A DNA stretch of 64,000 nt, taken from positions 620,001-684,000 of the forward strand of contig NZ_PGCL01000001.1 in NCBI RefSeq assembly GCF_004297185.1, read 5' to 3'. Of this stretch, positions 1 to 8,913 are shown piece after piece. Source of the stretch: Methanofollis fontis. Lineage in GTDB: Archaea > Halobacteriota > Methanomicrobia > Methanomicrobiales > Methanofollaceae. Below the pieces are notes generated by a model. That model was not told where the DNA came from, made no database searches, and saw only the letters and a program-made list of their open reading frames with translations. Numbering within the stretch: the first letter of the stretch is position 1; each line of letters opens with the position of its first letter. The position numbers and the translations under genes are program-made.

Positions 1-660
1 GAGGTGGAACCCGCCGATGACGGCCGCAACCCGCTCCTCCCCGCAGACCTCCCGTGCATACTCCACAGTCGAGCAGATGCCGGCATGGGCGCACCCGGTG
101 ATCACGACCACGCCGTCCTCTGAAGCGTAGGCGAGGGCGGTGTCGTCCGGGACCGTATCGGGCCGTCCGTCGCACTCCCCGACGGTGTGCCCCTCCTCGA
201 AGGAGAAGCGCCGCGGGATCTCGCCCAGGAAATGGAGGTCATCGGTGATCGCCACTGGCTCGCGGGAGAGGTGCACCTCGCCCTGGCGGCGGAGGTCGTC
301 CTCTCCCATCGGCATCCCGATCTCCGGGAGACCGGCGGCGCTGATATGCCGGAAGATCGCCGGGTGGGCGAGGTATCCGGGACGGGTATGGGGTCTTCCC
401 TCGATCACCGCCCCGTTCAGGTGCCTGAGCAGGGGAAGGAGCCCCCAGGTGTGGTCGAGGTGGGCGTGGGAGAACACCACGCGCTCGATTTCAAGGAGCG
501 TCTCGCCCATGGCCATGGCATTTCTCAGGAAAATATCGGAGTACCCGAGGTCGAAGAGCACGCCGGTCGGTCCGTCCCGGATCAAAAAGGAGATCCCGGG
601 TTCACCCAGGAAATAGCGGTCGGTGATGGTGGTGTTGTCGCAGAGCAGGGTGAGGTCCAT
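1..660 (-). CDS. MBL-fold metallohydrolase, COG1237-like (3' end outside window)
   Basis: The reverse strand is open from an ATG at 660 to base 1, giving 220 residues with no stop, so the gene continues off the left edge. The product has the metallo-beta-lactamase HxHxDH motif (SHAHLDHTWG near residue 65), a later TGCAHAG histidine and a GGFHL motif. This pattern fits the family related to archaeal 7,8-dihydropterin-6-methyl-4-(beta-D-ribofuranosyl)aminobenzene 5'-phosphate synthase of tetrahydromethanopterin synthesis. The family call comes from the motifs; the exact substrate is not shown. It is divergent from the cation exporter, 81 bases away. Confidence 0.85.
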   Translation of the reverse strand, partial: MDLTLLCDNTTITDRYFLGEPGISFLIRDGPTGVLFDLGYSDIFLRNAMAMGETLLEIERVVFSHAHLDHTWGLLPLLRHLNGAVIEGRPHTRPGYLAHPAIFRHISAAGLPEIGMPMGEDDLRRQGEVHLSREPVAITDDLHFLGEIPRRFSFEEGHTVGECDGRPDTVPDDTALAYASEDGVVVITGCAHAGICSTVEYAREVCGEERVAAVIGGFHL

Positions 661-741
661 GTATGGCGATCGGTGGGAGGGGGCCTCCCTTAACCCTGCC
701 GGAGGATCAGGTTCATCACCCCGCAGGCGCACTCATCCGCC

Positions 742-1629
742 ATGGGCCGGGGGGATGTCGGGGACCGGTCCGCCCTTGCGGCGGCGCTGGCGATCACGGC
801 AGGATTCATGCTCGTCGAGGTGGCGGGCAGCGTGCTCTCCGGATCGCTCTCCCTCATCTCGGACGCCGCCCATATGCTCACTGACTCCCTGGCCCTGACC
901 CTCTCCCTGGGGGCGGTGATCATCGCCGACCGCCTGCCCACTAAGGGGCGGACCTTCGGCTACCACCGCCTGGAGGTGCTGGCCGCCTTCATCAACGGTC
1001 TGCTGCTCGTGCTGATCGCCGCCGTCATAATTATGGAGGCGGTGGATCGGTTGTTCTCGCCGCCCCCGGTCGGCGGTGCCCTGATGGGGGTGGTTGGGCT
1101 GATCGGCCTTGGCGCCAACCTGGTCGTCGCCTGGATGCTTCACGGGCGTGAGGACCTGAACGTCCGCGCCGCATTTTTCCATGTCGTCAGCGACACCCTT
1201 TCGTCGGCGGCGGTGGTCGTTGCCGCCGCCTGGATCGCCCTCACCGGGCAGAGCATCGTCGACCCCCTGCTCTCAATCGGCATCGCCGCCTTCATTCTCA
1301 TCTCTTCCTCCGCCATCCTCAGGGAGTCGGGCGGCATCCTCCTCCAGTACGCACCCCCGGGCGTGGACCTGGACGAGGTGGTCGTGGCGATCGAGTCGGT
1401 CGAGGGCGTCAGCGGCGTGCATAACGTCCACCTCTGGAGCCTTTGCTCGCATATCAATATCCTGGACGCCCATGTTGTCGTCGATACCGACGATTTCGCC
1501 GCCGTCGAGGAGATCAAACGGGAGATCAAATGCCGTCTGTCGAGTTTCGAGGTGAACTACAGCACCCTGGAGTTTGAACGGGAGCCCTGCCCGTCCTGTT
1601 CGGTCGTCTGCACCATCCCGGCAGATTAG
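742..1629 (+). CDS. cation diffusion facilitator (CDF) metal exporter
   Basis: This 295-residue protein has about six hydrophobic segments and the two CDF metal sites: H44/D48 in SDAAHMLTDS on helix 2 and H147/D151 in FFHVVSDTLS on helix 5. That HxxxD pair is typical of zinc-exporting CzcD/ZitB-type members. A cytoplasmic domain follows from about residue 210. The last residues include CPSCSVVC, a cysteine cluster that could bind metal. It probably moves Zn(II) or a similar ion out of the cell in exchange for protons; selectivity is inferred. Start ATG at 742; no partner gene adjoins it. Confidence 0.9.
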   Translation: MGRGDVGDRSALAAALAITAGFMLVEVAGSVLSGSLSLISDAAHMLTDSLALTLSLGAVIIADRLPTKGRTFGYHRLEVLAAFINGLLLVLIAAVIIMEAVDRLFSPPPVGGALMGVVGLIGLGANLVVAWMLHGREDLNVRAAFFHVVSDTLSSAAVVVAAAWIALTGQSIVDPLLSIGIAAFILISSSAILRESGGILLQYAPPGVDLDEVVVAIESVEGVSGVHNVHLWSLCSHINILDAHVVVDTDDFAAVEEIKREIKCRLSSFEVNYSTLEFEREPCPSCSVVCTIPAD

Positions 1630-1717
1630 GTGGTGCCGCATACCGGATCCCATCTGCCGCCCTTTCGGTATGATTATCTGCGGATCGCGTGCAGTATTGA
1701 TCAGGCGGGCAGACGGC

Positions 1718-2713
1718 ATGGAACGACAGGATCTCCTCACGATTGTAGCGGCGGTGGCGATCGTACTGATCCTTGCCCTGGTCGTCAAGCCCATGCTGAC
1801 CGGGGAGTGGTGGAAGGAGCCCCCGCCCGGTCCCGCCCCGGTCTCTCCCTGGCAGCCGCGCTCGACCCCCGCCCCCCCGGAGATCGATGCGGGTGCCCCG
1901 ACGATCGAGGCGGACTACCGCTGGACGGCGATCGACGGCGGTATCCGCACCTGGTCGTGCGAGGTGCCGGAGGAACTCTTTGAATATCTCCGCAGTCTGC
2001 CGCGGATCCCCCATACCCCGGCATGGGGTCGATACGCCCTCTCCGAGGAGGCGGTGCCCTACCTCTCCGACCTGGTCGCCACCATCGCCGAGGACCACTT
2101 CAACACCCCGGACGATGCCTATTATATGGTCATGGACGTGATTTTCTTCGTCCAGCAGATCCCGTACGAGAGCGACGGCAGTCCGGAGAGTTATTACGGG
2201 GACGCCGTCCCGTCCACTGCACTCCCGACACCCACCGGGATCGAATATCCAAAACACCCCCTCGAGACCCTGGTCGACGGGCGGGGGGACTGCGAGGACA
2301 CCGCTATTCTTGCCGCATCCATCCTGGATATGATGGGCTATGACGTCGTCCTCCTGGGCTATTCGGATCATATGGCCCTGGGGATCGAGATGAGTGATTT
2401 CAAGCCGTTTTATTCGGCTTATCCTCCGAAATATTTTGATTACGAGGGGAAACGCTACTATTACGTCGAGACCACGAACTATATCGAGTGCGTCCGGATC
2501 GCCGGTCTGGAGGAGAACGGCACCGCCTCAAACGGCACGACCATCGACGAACGCTGGGGGCGACCGTGGTCGATCGGTGATGCGCAGGGCGTCCCGCTCC
2601 AGAGCGTGCGCACCGAGACCCCGGAGATCATACCGCTCCGCTTTGTGGTCCGCCCCATCTACCACACCGTCTACCCGGTCGGAGCGGTGCCGGTGGCCCC
2701 GCCGGAGGTGTGA
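1718..2713 (+). CDS. membrane-anchored transglutaminase-like cysteine protein
   Basis: The product has 331 residues, counting from the ATG just before the hydrophobic anchor; the frame is open further upstream but that part is not protein-like. One N-terminal membrane segment (about residues 8-26) is followed by a proline-rich linker and an extracytoplasmic domain. GRGDCEDTAILAASILDMMG carries the candidate nucleophile C192, and SDHMALGIE (H218) and YYVETT supply the other catalytic-like positions of the transglutaminase/cysteine protease fold. The substrate is unknown. Its stop nearly abuts the next gene, which is also anchored, so the two are probably co-expressed. A second member of this family lies at 26945. 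Confidence 0.75.
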   Translation: MERQDLLTIVAAVAIVLILALVVKPMLTGEWWKEPPPGPAPVSPWQPRSTPAPPEIDAGAPTIEADYRWTAIDGGIRTWSCEVPEELFEYLRSLPRIPHTPAWGRYALSEEAVPYLSDLVATIAEDHFNTPDDAYYMVMDVIFFVQQIPYESDGSPESYYGDAVPSTALPTPTGIEYPKHPLETLVDGRGDCEDTAILAASILDMMGYDVVLLGYSDHMALGIEMSDFKPFYSAYPPKYFDYEGKRYYYVETTNYIECVRIAGLEENGTASNGTTIDERWGRPWSIGDAQGVPLQSVRTETPEIIPLRFVVRPIYHTVYPVGAVPVAPPEV

Positions 2714-2715
2714 GC

Positions 2716-3252
2716 ATGGTGAAGATCTCCCTGCCGAAAAAGATCAGGATTCCAAAGGAGGTGATCATCTGGTGTGTGATCGCCCTGCTGGTCGTCGGTC
2801 TGATGTATGTCGGGTGGAACCTCTACAAGGAGATGGACCGGTCCACCCGCACGACGGCGTTGAATGATGCGATCGGCGCCTCTCAGGGTGCGATCCTCCC
2901 CCTGAACGGCGAGGTCTCCGATCTCCTCTCCTCCATTGGGGACCGCCCCTCGACGGCGGAGTGCGATGCCTATATGCTCAGGCTCAGGGCGCTCGCCGAT
3001 CAGGGGGCGATCCTGACGGCGGTGCACCGGGCGAATGTGGCCTCGATCGATGCCCCCATATCCAGTGCCGGGGCGCAAGGCGCCTATCTCGACGCCCTCA
3101 CCCACCTCCATGACGCCTTCACCGGATGGGCGGCGGCCTCAGATGCCTATTTCCGGTACGACTACGACGGGGCGCGTTCCGCCATCGCCGATGCCGACCT
3201 GAACTGGCAGGCATATCTGGAATCGATCGGCCAATACCGGCAGTATACCTGA
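2716..3252 (+). CDS. single-pass membrane protein of unknown function
   Basis: The 178-residue product has a basic N-terminus (KISLPKKIRIPKE), one membrane helix at about residues 18-36 and a mostly helical external domain rich in alanine, aspartate and tyrosine. I recognise no family. The ATG lies two bases after the stop of the transglutaminase-like gene, so the two form a pair, and the similar one-helix topology suggests they work at the same membrane face. A GTG at 2710 overlapping the upstream stop is an alternative start. The GC-rich repeat region follows directly. Confidence 0.7.
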   Translation: MVKISLPKKIRIPKEVIIWCVIALLVVGLMYVGWNLYKEMDRSTRTTALNDAIGASQGAILPLNGEVSDLLSSIGDRPSTAECDAYMLRLRALADQGAILTAVHRANVASIDAPISSAGAQGAYLDALTHLHDAFTGWAAASDAYFRYDYDGARSAIADADLNWQAYLESIGQYRQYT

Positions 3253-3267
3253 TTTTGTAGCGGTCAC

Positions 3268-3321
3268 GAGGGGACCCCCTCCCATGACCGCCCCGTCAAT
3301 GGGATAGGGGCGGGGTTGATG
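3268..3321 (+). repeat. right-half copy of GC-rich hairpin repeat
   Basis: This copy contains a GGGACCCCCTCCC run, then CCCCGTCAATGGGATAGGGG and a GGGGTTGATGGAAT tail. The same module forms the right half of the elements at 3431 and 3686 and recurs at 27757. Bases 3253-3958 hold no credible gene; between the repeats I see only low-information sequence. Confidence 0.7.
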
Positions 3322-3430
3322 GAATCATGCATTTGGGGGAGTTCCATGTGATTTTTCTTCGGGTGTGTCTTCACTCCAGAATTGTATCCGGGACGCTCTC
3401 GCATCCGGAGATTTTGCAGAGAAACGTCCC

Positions 3431-3561
3431 GCTCCTATCGCATCGACCGGAGGGTATCGGGGGGTGGAACCCCCCGACCCATGCTTTGCGAGTTTGGTGT
3501 ACCGCCTCTGACCGGGAGGGGAGACCCCTCCCGGACCCACCCCCGTCGATGGGATAGGGGC
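3431..3561 (+). repeat. complete GC-rich hairpin repeat element, copy 1
   Basis: This 131-base element is bounded by inverted ends: GCTCCTATCGCATCGACC on the left, and a right end that reads GCCCCTATCCCATCGAC on the opposite strand. Inside are two strong hairpins, GGGGGG-TGGAA-CCCCCC near 3457 and GGGAGGGG-AGA-CCCCTCCC near 3515, separated by about 35 less conserved bases. It has no coding capacity. The layout is that of a miniature mobile or dispersed intergenic element; mobility is not shown. Confidence 0.7.
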
Positions 3562-3685
3562 AGGATCGATGGAACCGTGGAGGTGGGGTTGATGCAGATG
3601 TTTCTGGCAAACGGTTTGCATCCTCCCGGATGGATGCACAAAACCACTCTCTTCATCCCCGAATATCCCCTGGAACCAGTCACCG

Positions 3686-3814
3686 TCCCTATCGCATTGA
3701 CCGGGGGTATCGGGGGGTGGAACCCCCCGTCCCGTGCTGTTTGGGAAGGGCGGTCCGCCCCTGATCGGGGGGCGACCCCCTCCCGGACCCGCCCCCCGTC
3801 ATTATGATAGGGGC
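3686..3814 (+). repeat. complete GC-rich hairpin repeat element, copy 2
   Basis: This 129-base element has the same order of parts as the copy at 3431: a CCCTATCGCATTGACCGGGG left end, a GGGGGG-TGGAA-CCCCCC hairpin, a middle with matching CCGCC and CTGA blocks, a second hairpin around GACCCCCTCCCGGACCC, and a right end of GTCATTATGATAGGGGC that pairs with the left end. Conserved ends with a variable middle argue for a defined element and not simple low-complexity sequence. Confidence 0.7.
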
Positions 3815-3887
3815 GGGGCTGTGGATGTTTTTCTCCCTGATCTTTTGATCTGCCCTTTCATCATGGGATGCTCGAATAACAGTCCCT

Positions 3888-3938
3888 GCCCCTTATCGCA
3901 TTGACCGGGGGGTATCGGGGGGTGGAACCCCCCGTCCT
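3888..3938 (+). repeat. left-half copy of GC-rich hairpin repeat
   Basis: This copy has the left end (CCCCTTATCGCATTGACCGG) and the GGGGGG-TGGAA-CCCCCC hairpin, then stops just before the end of the convergent lipoprotein gene. The right half is missing. Its stem lies about 20 bases past the stop codon of that gene and could also help end its transcription. Confidence 0.6.
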
Positions 3939-3951
3939 GTGCAATCCGGGG

Positions 3952-3958
3952 AAAAAAA
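3952..3958 (-). terminator. T-tract terminator of the lipoprotein gene
   Basis: On the reverse strand seven T residues immediately follow the TAA stop of the lipoprotein gene, the usual form of an archaeal oligo-T terminator. Confidence 0.5.
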
Positions 3959-4645
3959 TTAGATCATATATTTTGCCGGCCCCTCGATCCTGATATCAAA
4001 CGAGCGGATAGAGGAGGGCCTGATGACCAGGTAATACTCCTTATACCCCTCCCTGAAGAGCAGGTCCTCAGAGTGGGTATAGGTCTGCTCTGTGCCGTTG
4101 CCGGCAAAGTCCGACGCCCACATCTGTATCTCGCCGACCTCGCGGCTCGGGTCGTTGGCGTCCATGATCTCCATCTTAAATGTGGAATACTCGGCGTTGT
4201 GCGCCAGGACGGTGGCGTTGATCCTCCAGTACAGGAAGGGGATGTAGAAGATATCGGAGGTCATGACGCCGCTGGCATTCGCCGCCGAGATGTTCATGTA
4301 GGGCCGCATCCGGGAGGGATCGGTGTCGCTGCCCCACCCGCCCGAGGAGTCCACCAGGTAGAGGTCGTCCGGGGGCCGCGTCATGCCGACGGTCGGTGTC
4401 GGCGTCGGGATATGGTAGGTGGAGGGATCGACGAAACCGACTTCATAGGGGCTGTCCCCGCCCCAGTCGCCCGGTGGTGTCGGCACGGGCTGCTCGATCG
4501 CACCGACGGTGGGGGAGGGTTCGGCTGTTGTTTCGGGAACGGACGTGGGTTCCGGGGTAGTTCCGTCCTGATCGCCGCCGGTGCATCCGCCTGCCAGCAC
4601 CGCCCCGATCAGGAGGAGGAAGAGGAGGGTGATCTTCCCCTGCAT
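3959..4645 (-). CDS. secreted lipoprotein of unknown function
   Basis: The 228-residue product starts with a signal peptide (MQGKITLLFLLLIGAVLAGG) and a lipobox-like LAGGC, so the mature chain probably begins at C21 and is lipid-anchored outside the cell. A threonine/proline-rich linker spans about residues 25-60. The rest looks like a compact beta-rich domain. I recognise no catalytic motif and no named family. It is transcribed alone, divergently from the DUF2070 gene, and ends beside a hairpin repeat. Confidence 0.75.
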   Translation of the reverse strand: MQGKITLLFLLLIGAVLAGGCTGGDQDGTTPEPTSVPETTAEPSPTVGAIEQPVPTPPGDWGGDSPYEVGFVDPSTYHIPTPTPTVGMTRPPDDLYLVDSSGGWGSDTDPSRMRPYMNISAANASGVMTSDIFYIPFLYWRINATVLAHNAEYSTFKMEIMDANDPSREVGEIQMWASDFAGNGTEQTYTHSEDLLFREGYKEYYLVIRPSSIRSFDIRIEGPAKYMI

Positions 4646-4787
4646 ACCATCTGGTGGATCCTGCCGGCATAAGAGTGTGTGTGGTGCCGCTCACCGCAGA
4701 TCGCCGGAGTGCGGGGGCATAACACCATGTTTATCATGCCGGCACCGCGAGATCTAGTGCGGGCATACGCTTGCCCGGAGGTCTCTC

Positions 4788-6533
4788 ATGCCCGGAACCG
4801 ATGAAGCGCGTCTTGAATCCCTCTCGAACCTGATCGTCCAGGCCAGGTCCTGGAAGAGTTCGCTCTCCCTGATCGTCGTCCTGGGTCTGGTCATCGACGG
4901 GGCAAGCTGGATTGGCCACCTCGACGACGGAGAGCCATTCCCCCTCCTCGGGACGTTCGGGTATCTTGTCCCGGCGTTGATCGCCTTTCTCCTCTCTCCC
5001 CTGCTGCTGAGGTCCCGGCGCCTCTCCTGGGACTGGTCTGGCACCCTCGCCTCCACCTGCATGGTCGCCTCCGTGCTGATCAGCCTCTCCCCCTATCTCT
5101 TCTTTTCCAAGTCGCTCTTCCCGCATTTCTTCGCCCTCTCTCTCGGCATCGTGCTCTCGATCAGGATCGTGTTTCTGGCCGCCGTCGCCGAAGCGCGGCT
5201 GCTCCATGCCCTTCTCCCCGCCCTCCTCCAGAGCGTGCCGGCATGGATCTCCGGTATGGTGCACTTCGGCGGCACCTTCCCCCTCTACAGCGCCCTCTTC
5301 CAGATCGCCCTCGGCGGCGCCACGCTGCTGCTCATCACCATCATCGAACGACCGCTGAAGCACCTCTTCGGGATCAGCCCGCTGTCCTTCGCAAACGCCT
5401 TCATGGCCTATATGGACGAGGGCTCAAGGGCCCTTGAGGACTACTTCCGGAGCATCGGGCAGTCGGTCTATGTCCCCCACACCACCATATTCTTCCGGCG
5501 TGCCGGGAGGGATGAGGCGGCGGTCACCATCCCGGGTCTCCACCCCGGCCCCCTCGGCGAGATCGGTGGGAGCAACCTCCCGAAGATCCTCCACGACGCC
5601 CTCGGCAGGGACACCTTCGTGCTCCACGGGTGTTCGACCCATGACTTCAACCCGGTGTCGGCCTCGGAGATGGACGGCGTGATTGAGGCGGTGCGGGCAT
5701 CGAAACAGGGCCTCTCCTACCAGGACACCGCCACTCCGGCGCTTCGTTTCCGGTGCGGCAGCGTGCACCTGCTCGCTCAGGGCTTCGGGGACGCCGTGCT
5801 CATCGCCTCCACCCGCTCCCCGGAGCGGACCGACGACATCGACGCCTCGATCGGGCTTGCGATTGCCGGCGAGTGCCGGAAATATTTCGATCATGTGGCC
5901 TTTGCCGACGCCCACAACTGCATGTACGAGGTGCCGCCCCCGGTGATGCCCGGTTCCCGTGAGGCCTACGAGTATATCCGCGGCTCGACGGCGGCGGCAG
6001 CGGCGCTGGCCGCAGAACCGCAGGGGGCGTTCAGGATCGGGGTCGCCGCCTGCCGCCTGCCCTATTCGAGGGAGGAGGGCTTCGGGGATCTCGGCGTTCA
6101 GGTGCTGGTCGTGGAGGCCGCCGGGCAGACGACCGCATATGTGCTCTTCGACGGCAACAATGTTCTTCACGGCGTTCGTGAAGAGATCCGGGCACACCTC
6201 GCCTCCCATGTGGACGAGTGCGAGGTGCTGACCACTGACACCCATGTGGTGAATACGGTCAGCGGGAGGAACCCCATCGGGATGAAGGTGCCGGTCGAGC
6301 AATTCCTGCCTGAAGTGGAAAAAACCGTGCTGCAGGCCGTTGCCGATCTTGCCCCGGCAGAAAGCGCCGGATCAAGCCTCTGGTGCGACGGGATCGTCGT
6401 CTTCGGGTCGCAGCTCATCGCGCGCCTCGGGAGTTCGGTCGGGGCCACCGCCGGGCTGGTCGTCCCGGTGGCAGTGCTCGTGCTCGTTCTGGCGTTTCTT
6501 TCTGCATTGATGGCATATGTAGTGCTTGCCTGA
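4788..6533 (+). CDS. DUF2070 family archaeal membrane protein
   Basis: The 581-residue protein has six to seven hydrophobic segments in its first 190 residues, a large soluble region, and a final membrane helix at about residues 555-580. The soluble part has conserved-looking polar motifs: GLHPGPLGEIGGSNLPK, CSTHDFNPVS and LTTDTHVVNTVSGRNP. These His/Asp-rich loops resemble a metal site. The size and layout match the archaeal DUF2070 family, whose function is unknown. The start ATG at 4788 follows a GGAGG nine bases upstream. It is probably a single-gene unit, ending at a T-tract. Confidence 0.8.
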   Translation: MPGTDEARLESLSNLIVQARSWKSSLSLIVVLGLVIDGASWIGHLDDGEPFPLLGTFGYLVPALIAFLLSPLLLRSRRLSWDWSGTLASTCMVASVLISLSPYLFFSKSLFPHFFALSLGIVLSIRIVFLAAVAEARLLHALLPALLQSVPAWISGMVHFGGTFPLYSALFQIALGGATLLLITIIERPLKHLFGISPLSFANAFMAYMDEGSRALEDYFRSIGQSVYVPHTTIFFRRAGRDEAAVTIPGLHPGPLGEIGGSNLPKILHDALGRDTFVLHGCSTHDFNPVSASEMDGVIEAVRASKQGLSYQDTATPALRFRCGSVHLLAQGFGDAVLIASTRSPERTDDIDASIGLAIAGECRKYFDHVAFADAHNCMYEVPPPVMPGSREAYEYIRGSTAAAAALAAEPQGAFRIGVAACRLPYSREEGFGDLGVQVLVVEAAGQTTAYVLFDGNNVLHGVREEIRAHLASHVDECEVLTTDTHVVNTVSGRNPIGMKVPVEQFLPEVEKTVLQAVADLAPAESAGSSLWCDGIVVFGSQLIARLGSSVGATAGLVVPVAVLVLVLAFLSALMAYVVLA

Positions 6534-6552
6534 ATATGATGCTGCATTCTCC

Positions 6553-6561
6553 TTTTTTTTA
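6553..6561 (+). terminator. T-tract terminator after the DUF2070 gene
   Basis: An unbroken T tract after CTCC lies about 20 bases past the stop of the DUF2070 gene, before the next promoter region. Confidence 0.5.
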
Positions 6562-6663
6562 TTCATTCTGGCCGCTTCCTGGGATGAGGGCAGGCAGAGG
6601 GTGTTCCCTCAGGTGGGAATAGATCGTGAGGTATTTCTTCGGAGGAGGATACACCTGTACTGA

Positions 6664-7836
6664 ATGTGCGCCGGCGGTGATCTGAATATCCAGGAATCCG
6701 GCCCTGCCCTCCGGAAGTTTGTTGCCCCTGAGTTCATCTTTGGCCCGGGTGCATCCGGCCTTGCCGGGCGGTATGCCAGGAATTTCGGTATCAGGAAAGT
6801 TCTCCTCGTCAGCGACAGGAATGTGGCATCGCAGGAGTGGTTTGTTGATATCTGCAGGAGCCTTGACGATGCCGGCGTTGTCTGGACACTTTTTACCGGT
6901 CTTTCAGAAAACCCGAAGTCCGGCGAGGTGATGCGGGGGGCGGAGGTCTTCATGGCGGAGGAGTGCACCGGCATCGTAGCTGTCGGCGGTGGATCCCCGA
7001 TGGACTGCGCCAAGGGTATCGGTGTGGTCTCCTCCAACCGGGAGCATATTCTGGCCTTCGAGGGCGTCGACGAGGTCAGGCTGCCTGGGCCGCCGCTGAT
7101 CTGCGTTCCGACGACTGCCGGCAGTTCGGCGGACGTCTCGCAGTTTGCCATCATCAGCGACGAGGTGGGGCGGCGGAAGGTGGCCATCATCAGCAAGACT
7201 CTTGTCCCTGACATATCGCTCGCCGATCCGGGACCGCTGCTGACGCTTCCCCCGGATATCACCGCATTCACCGGTGTCGACGCCCTGGTCCACGCCGTCG
7301 AGGCCTATGTCTCCAACGCCGGTTCGCCGGTGACCGATCTCCATGCACGGCGGGCGATCGAACTGGTGATCACCTCCCTCCCCTCTGTCATGGAAGACCT
7401 GTACGATCCCGAATGCCGCTACCGCACGATGATGGCCTCTCTCCATGCGGGTCTCGCCTTCTCCAATGCAAGCCTCGGGGCCGTTCATGCCATGGCGCAT
7501 GCCCTAGGCGGTTACCTGGATATTGCGCACGGGTGCGCCAACGCCCTCCTCCTCGAGCATGTGGTCGCCTATAATTATCCCGCTGCACGTGAGCGATATA
7601 CGGATATCGCACGGATTATGGGCGGTACCGGTCAGGGCGGGGCGGACGAACTCGCATCCCTCATCCGGGAGTTCAGGCACTCGGTCGGTATCGGCGGCAC
7701 CATCCATGATATCGGGGTTGGAAGGTCGGATATTCAGGCGCTGGCGGTTCGGGCGGCCGCTGATCCCTGCCTGGCGACCAATCCGCGCACCGCCACCATC
7801 GAGGATCTTGAAGGTATCTATGAAGCGGCACTCTGA
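6664..7836 (+). CDS. ercA: iron-containing alcohol dehydrogenase, ErcA-like
   Basis: The 390-residue protein is a group III (iron-type) alcohol dehydrogenase. GGGSPMDCAK (residues 108-117) is the nucleotide-binding loop, and D206, H210, H275 and H289 (in TGVDALVHAVEAY, GAVHAMAHALGG and AHGC) are the metal ligands, so the enzyme looks intact. Its last 17 bases overlap a PAS-domain gene. That pairing matches the ErcA-type dehydrogenases that in bacteria sit beside sensor kinases and act in regulation of alcohol oxidation. The ErcA assignment rests on sequence style and context. Substrate and a regulatory role are inferred. A GGAGGAGGA lies 14 bases before the ATG. Confidence 0.8.
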   Translation: MCAGGDLNIQESGPALRKFVAPEFIFGPGASGLAGRYARNFGIRKVLLVSDRNVASQEWFVDICRSLDDAGVVWTLFTGLSENPKSGEVMRGAEVFMAEECTGIVAVGGGSPMDCAKGIGVVSSNREHILAFEGVDEVRLPGPPLICVPTTAGSSADVSQFAIISDEVGRRKVAIISKTLVPDISLADPGPLLTLPPDITAFTGVDALVHAVEAYVSNAGSPVTDLHARRAIELVITSLPSVMEDLYDPECRYRTMMASLHAGLAFSNASLGAVHAMAHALGGYLDIAHGCANALLLEHVVAYNYPAARERYTDIARIMGGTGQGGADELASLIREFRHSVGIGGTIHDIGVGRSDIQALAVRAAADPCLATNPRTATIEDLEGIYEAAL

Positions 7837-8905
7837 CCCTGCTGATCGGGATGATTTAAGGGACCGGATTATCGGTCTCGGTGAACGCTCGATTCACAAG
7901 AGCTATTATCCCGAGCTGCAGAAGCGGATGGCGGATCTTGAACGCTTCAGGGCCCTCCTCGATCAGAGCGGGGACGCATTTTACCTGGTCGATGCCGCCA
8001 CCGGCGTGGTTGCGGACGCCAACCGTTCGGCATGGGAGATGACCGGGTACCTCAGGCATGCGGTTATCGGGGCGTATTTCCCCTACCTGATACCGCCGAA
8101 CGGAAGGGGCCGGATCGGTGCCCTGTTTTCAGGGCGGCACCGGGATGGCGAGGCCCCGGCGCCGCTCGTCGCCGCCCTCCAGCGGGTGGACGGGGGGCGG
8201 ATTCCGGTTGAGATCAGCCTCAGGTATGTCCGGTTCGGCGACTGCCTCTATCTTGTCGCCGTCGCCCGCGACATCAGCGACCGTCTGGAGGCAGAGCGTG
8301 AGCTCAGGATCAAGGAGGGGGCGATCGAGTCATCGACCGACGGCATCCTGATCACCGATCTGGACGGGGGGATCATCTATGCGAACCGCGCCTGTCTGCG
8401 GATGTTCGGGGCCGGTGCCAGGGAATCCCTCAGAGGTGTGGATTTCGGGAAATTTTTTGTGAATGGTGGGGATGCCCTCCAGATCCGGGAAGGTCTCTCC
8501 CGTGAGTCCTCGATCGAGGGCGATTTTGCCGGGCGGAGGCAAGACGGCAGTGTCTTCGACATTGCCGTATCTGGTTCGTTTGTGCGGGACGAACAGGGGC
8601 GCCCCTTCTGTTCGATGATGATCTGCCGGGACATCACCGAGAGGAAGGCGGTCGAGGAGATGAAGAGCCGGGCCTATGAACAACTCGAACGGAATATCGA
8701 GCAATTCGCAGTGCTGGGCGACCATATCAGAAATCCCCTGCAGGTGATCGTCGGGATCGCCAGCATGATCGAGCATCCGATGGCAGAGGAGATCCTGCGC
8801 CACTCCTACCAGATCGACGAGATCATCAAGAAGCTCGATTGCGGCTGGGTGGAGTCTGAGAACGTCCGCCAGTACCTCCGGCGCCGCGAACAGATCGACC
8901 TCTAG
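7820..8905 (+). CDS. two-PAS sensor protein with H-box but no kinase ATPase domain
   Basis: The 361-residue cytoplasmic protein has two PAS domains (about residues 40-155 and 162-277). It ends with a helical segment containing [14 protein letters not shown], which looks like a histidine-kinase phosphoacceptor box with H302. It ends about 60 residues later with no N, G1 or G2 ATP-binding boxes, so it cannot phosphorylate itself. The start ATG at 7820 lies inside the end of the ErcA-like gene, giving translational coupling. It could be a phosphotransfer partner, a redox or ligand sensor, or a truncated kinase. No response regulator is nearby. Confidence 0.8.
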   Translation: MKRHSDPADRDDLRDRIIGLGERSIHKSYYPELQKRMADLERFRALLDQSGDAFYLVDAATGVVADANRSAWEMTGYLRHAVIGAYFPYLIPPNGRGRIGALFSGRHRDGEAPAPLVAALQRVDGGRIPVEISLRYVRFGDCLYLVAVARDISDRLEAERELRIKEGAIESSTDGILITDLDGGIIYANRACLRMFGAGARESLRGVDFGKFFVNGGDALQIREGLSRESSIEGDFAGRRQDGSVFDIAVSGSFVRDEQGRPFCSMMICRDITERKAVEEMKSRAYEQLERNIEQFAVLGDHIRNPLQVIVGIASMIEHPMAEEILRHSYQIDEIIKKLDCGWVESENVRQYLRRREQIDL

Positions 8906-8913
8906 CGGCCCCA

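Noticed and set aside
661-742. TPP-riboswitch-like sequence on the reverse strand (GAACCTGATC before the MBL-fold gene)
   Set aside because: Only the GAACCTGATC block matches. The CTGAGA loop and the paired second arm are absent, and the gene is not a thiamine gene.
690-742. Short reverse-strand peptide ending CGVMNLILRQG
   Set aside because: Seventeen residues, no ribosome site, and overlap with the divergent exporter start; no independent support.
3322-3886. Small open frames between the hairpin repeats
   Set aside because: They run through the repeats themselves and change with them; no ribosome site or family resemblance.
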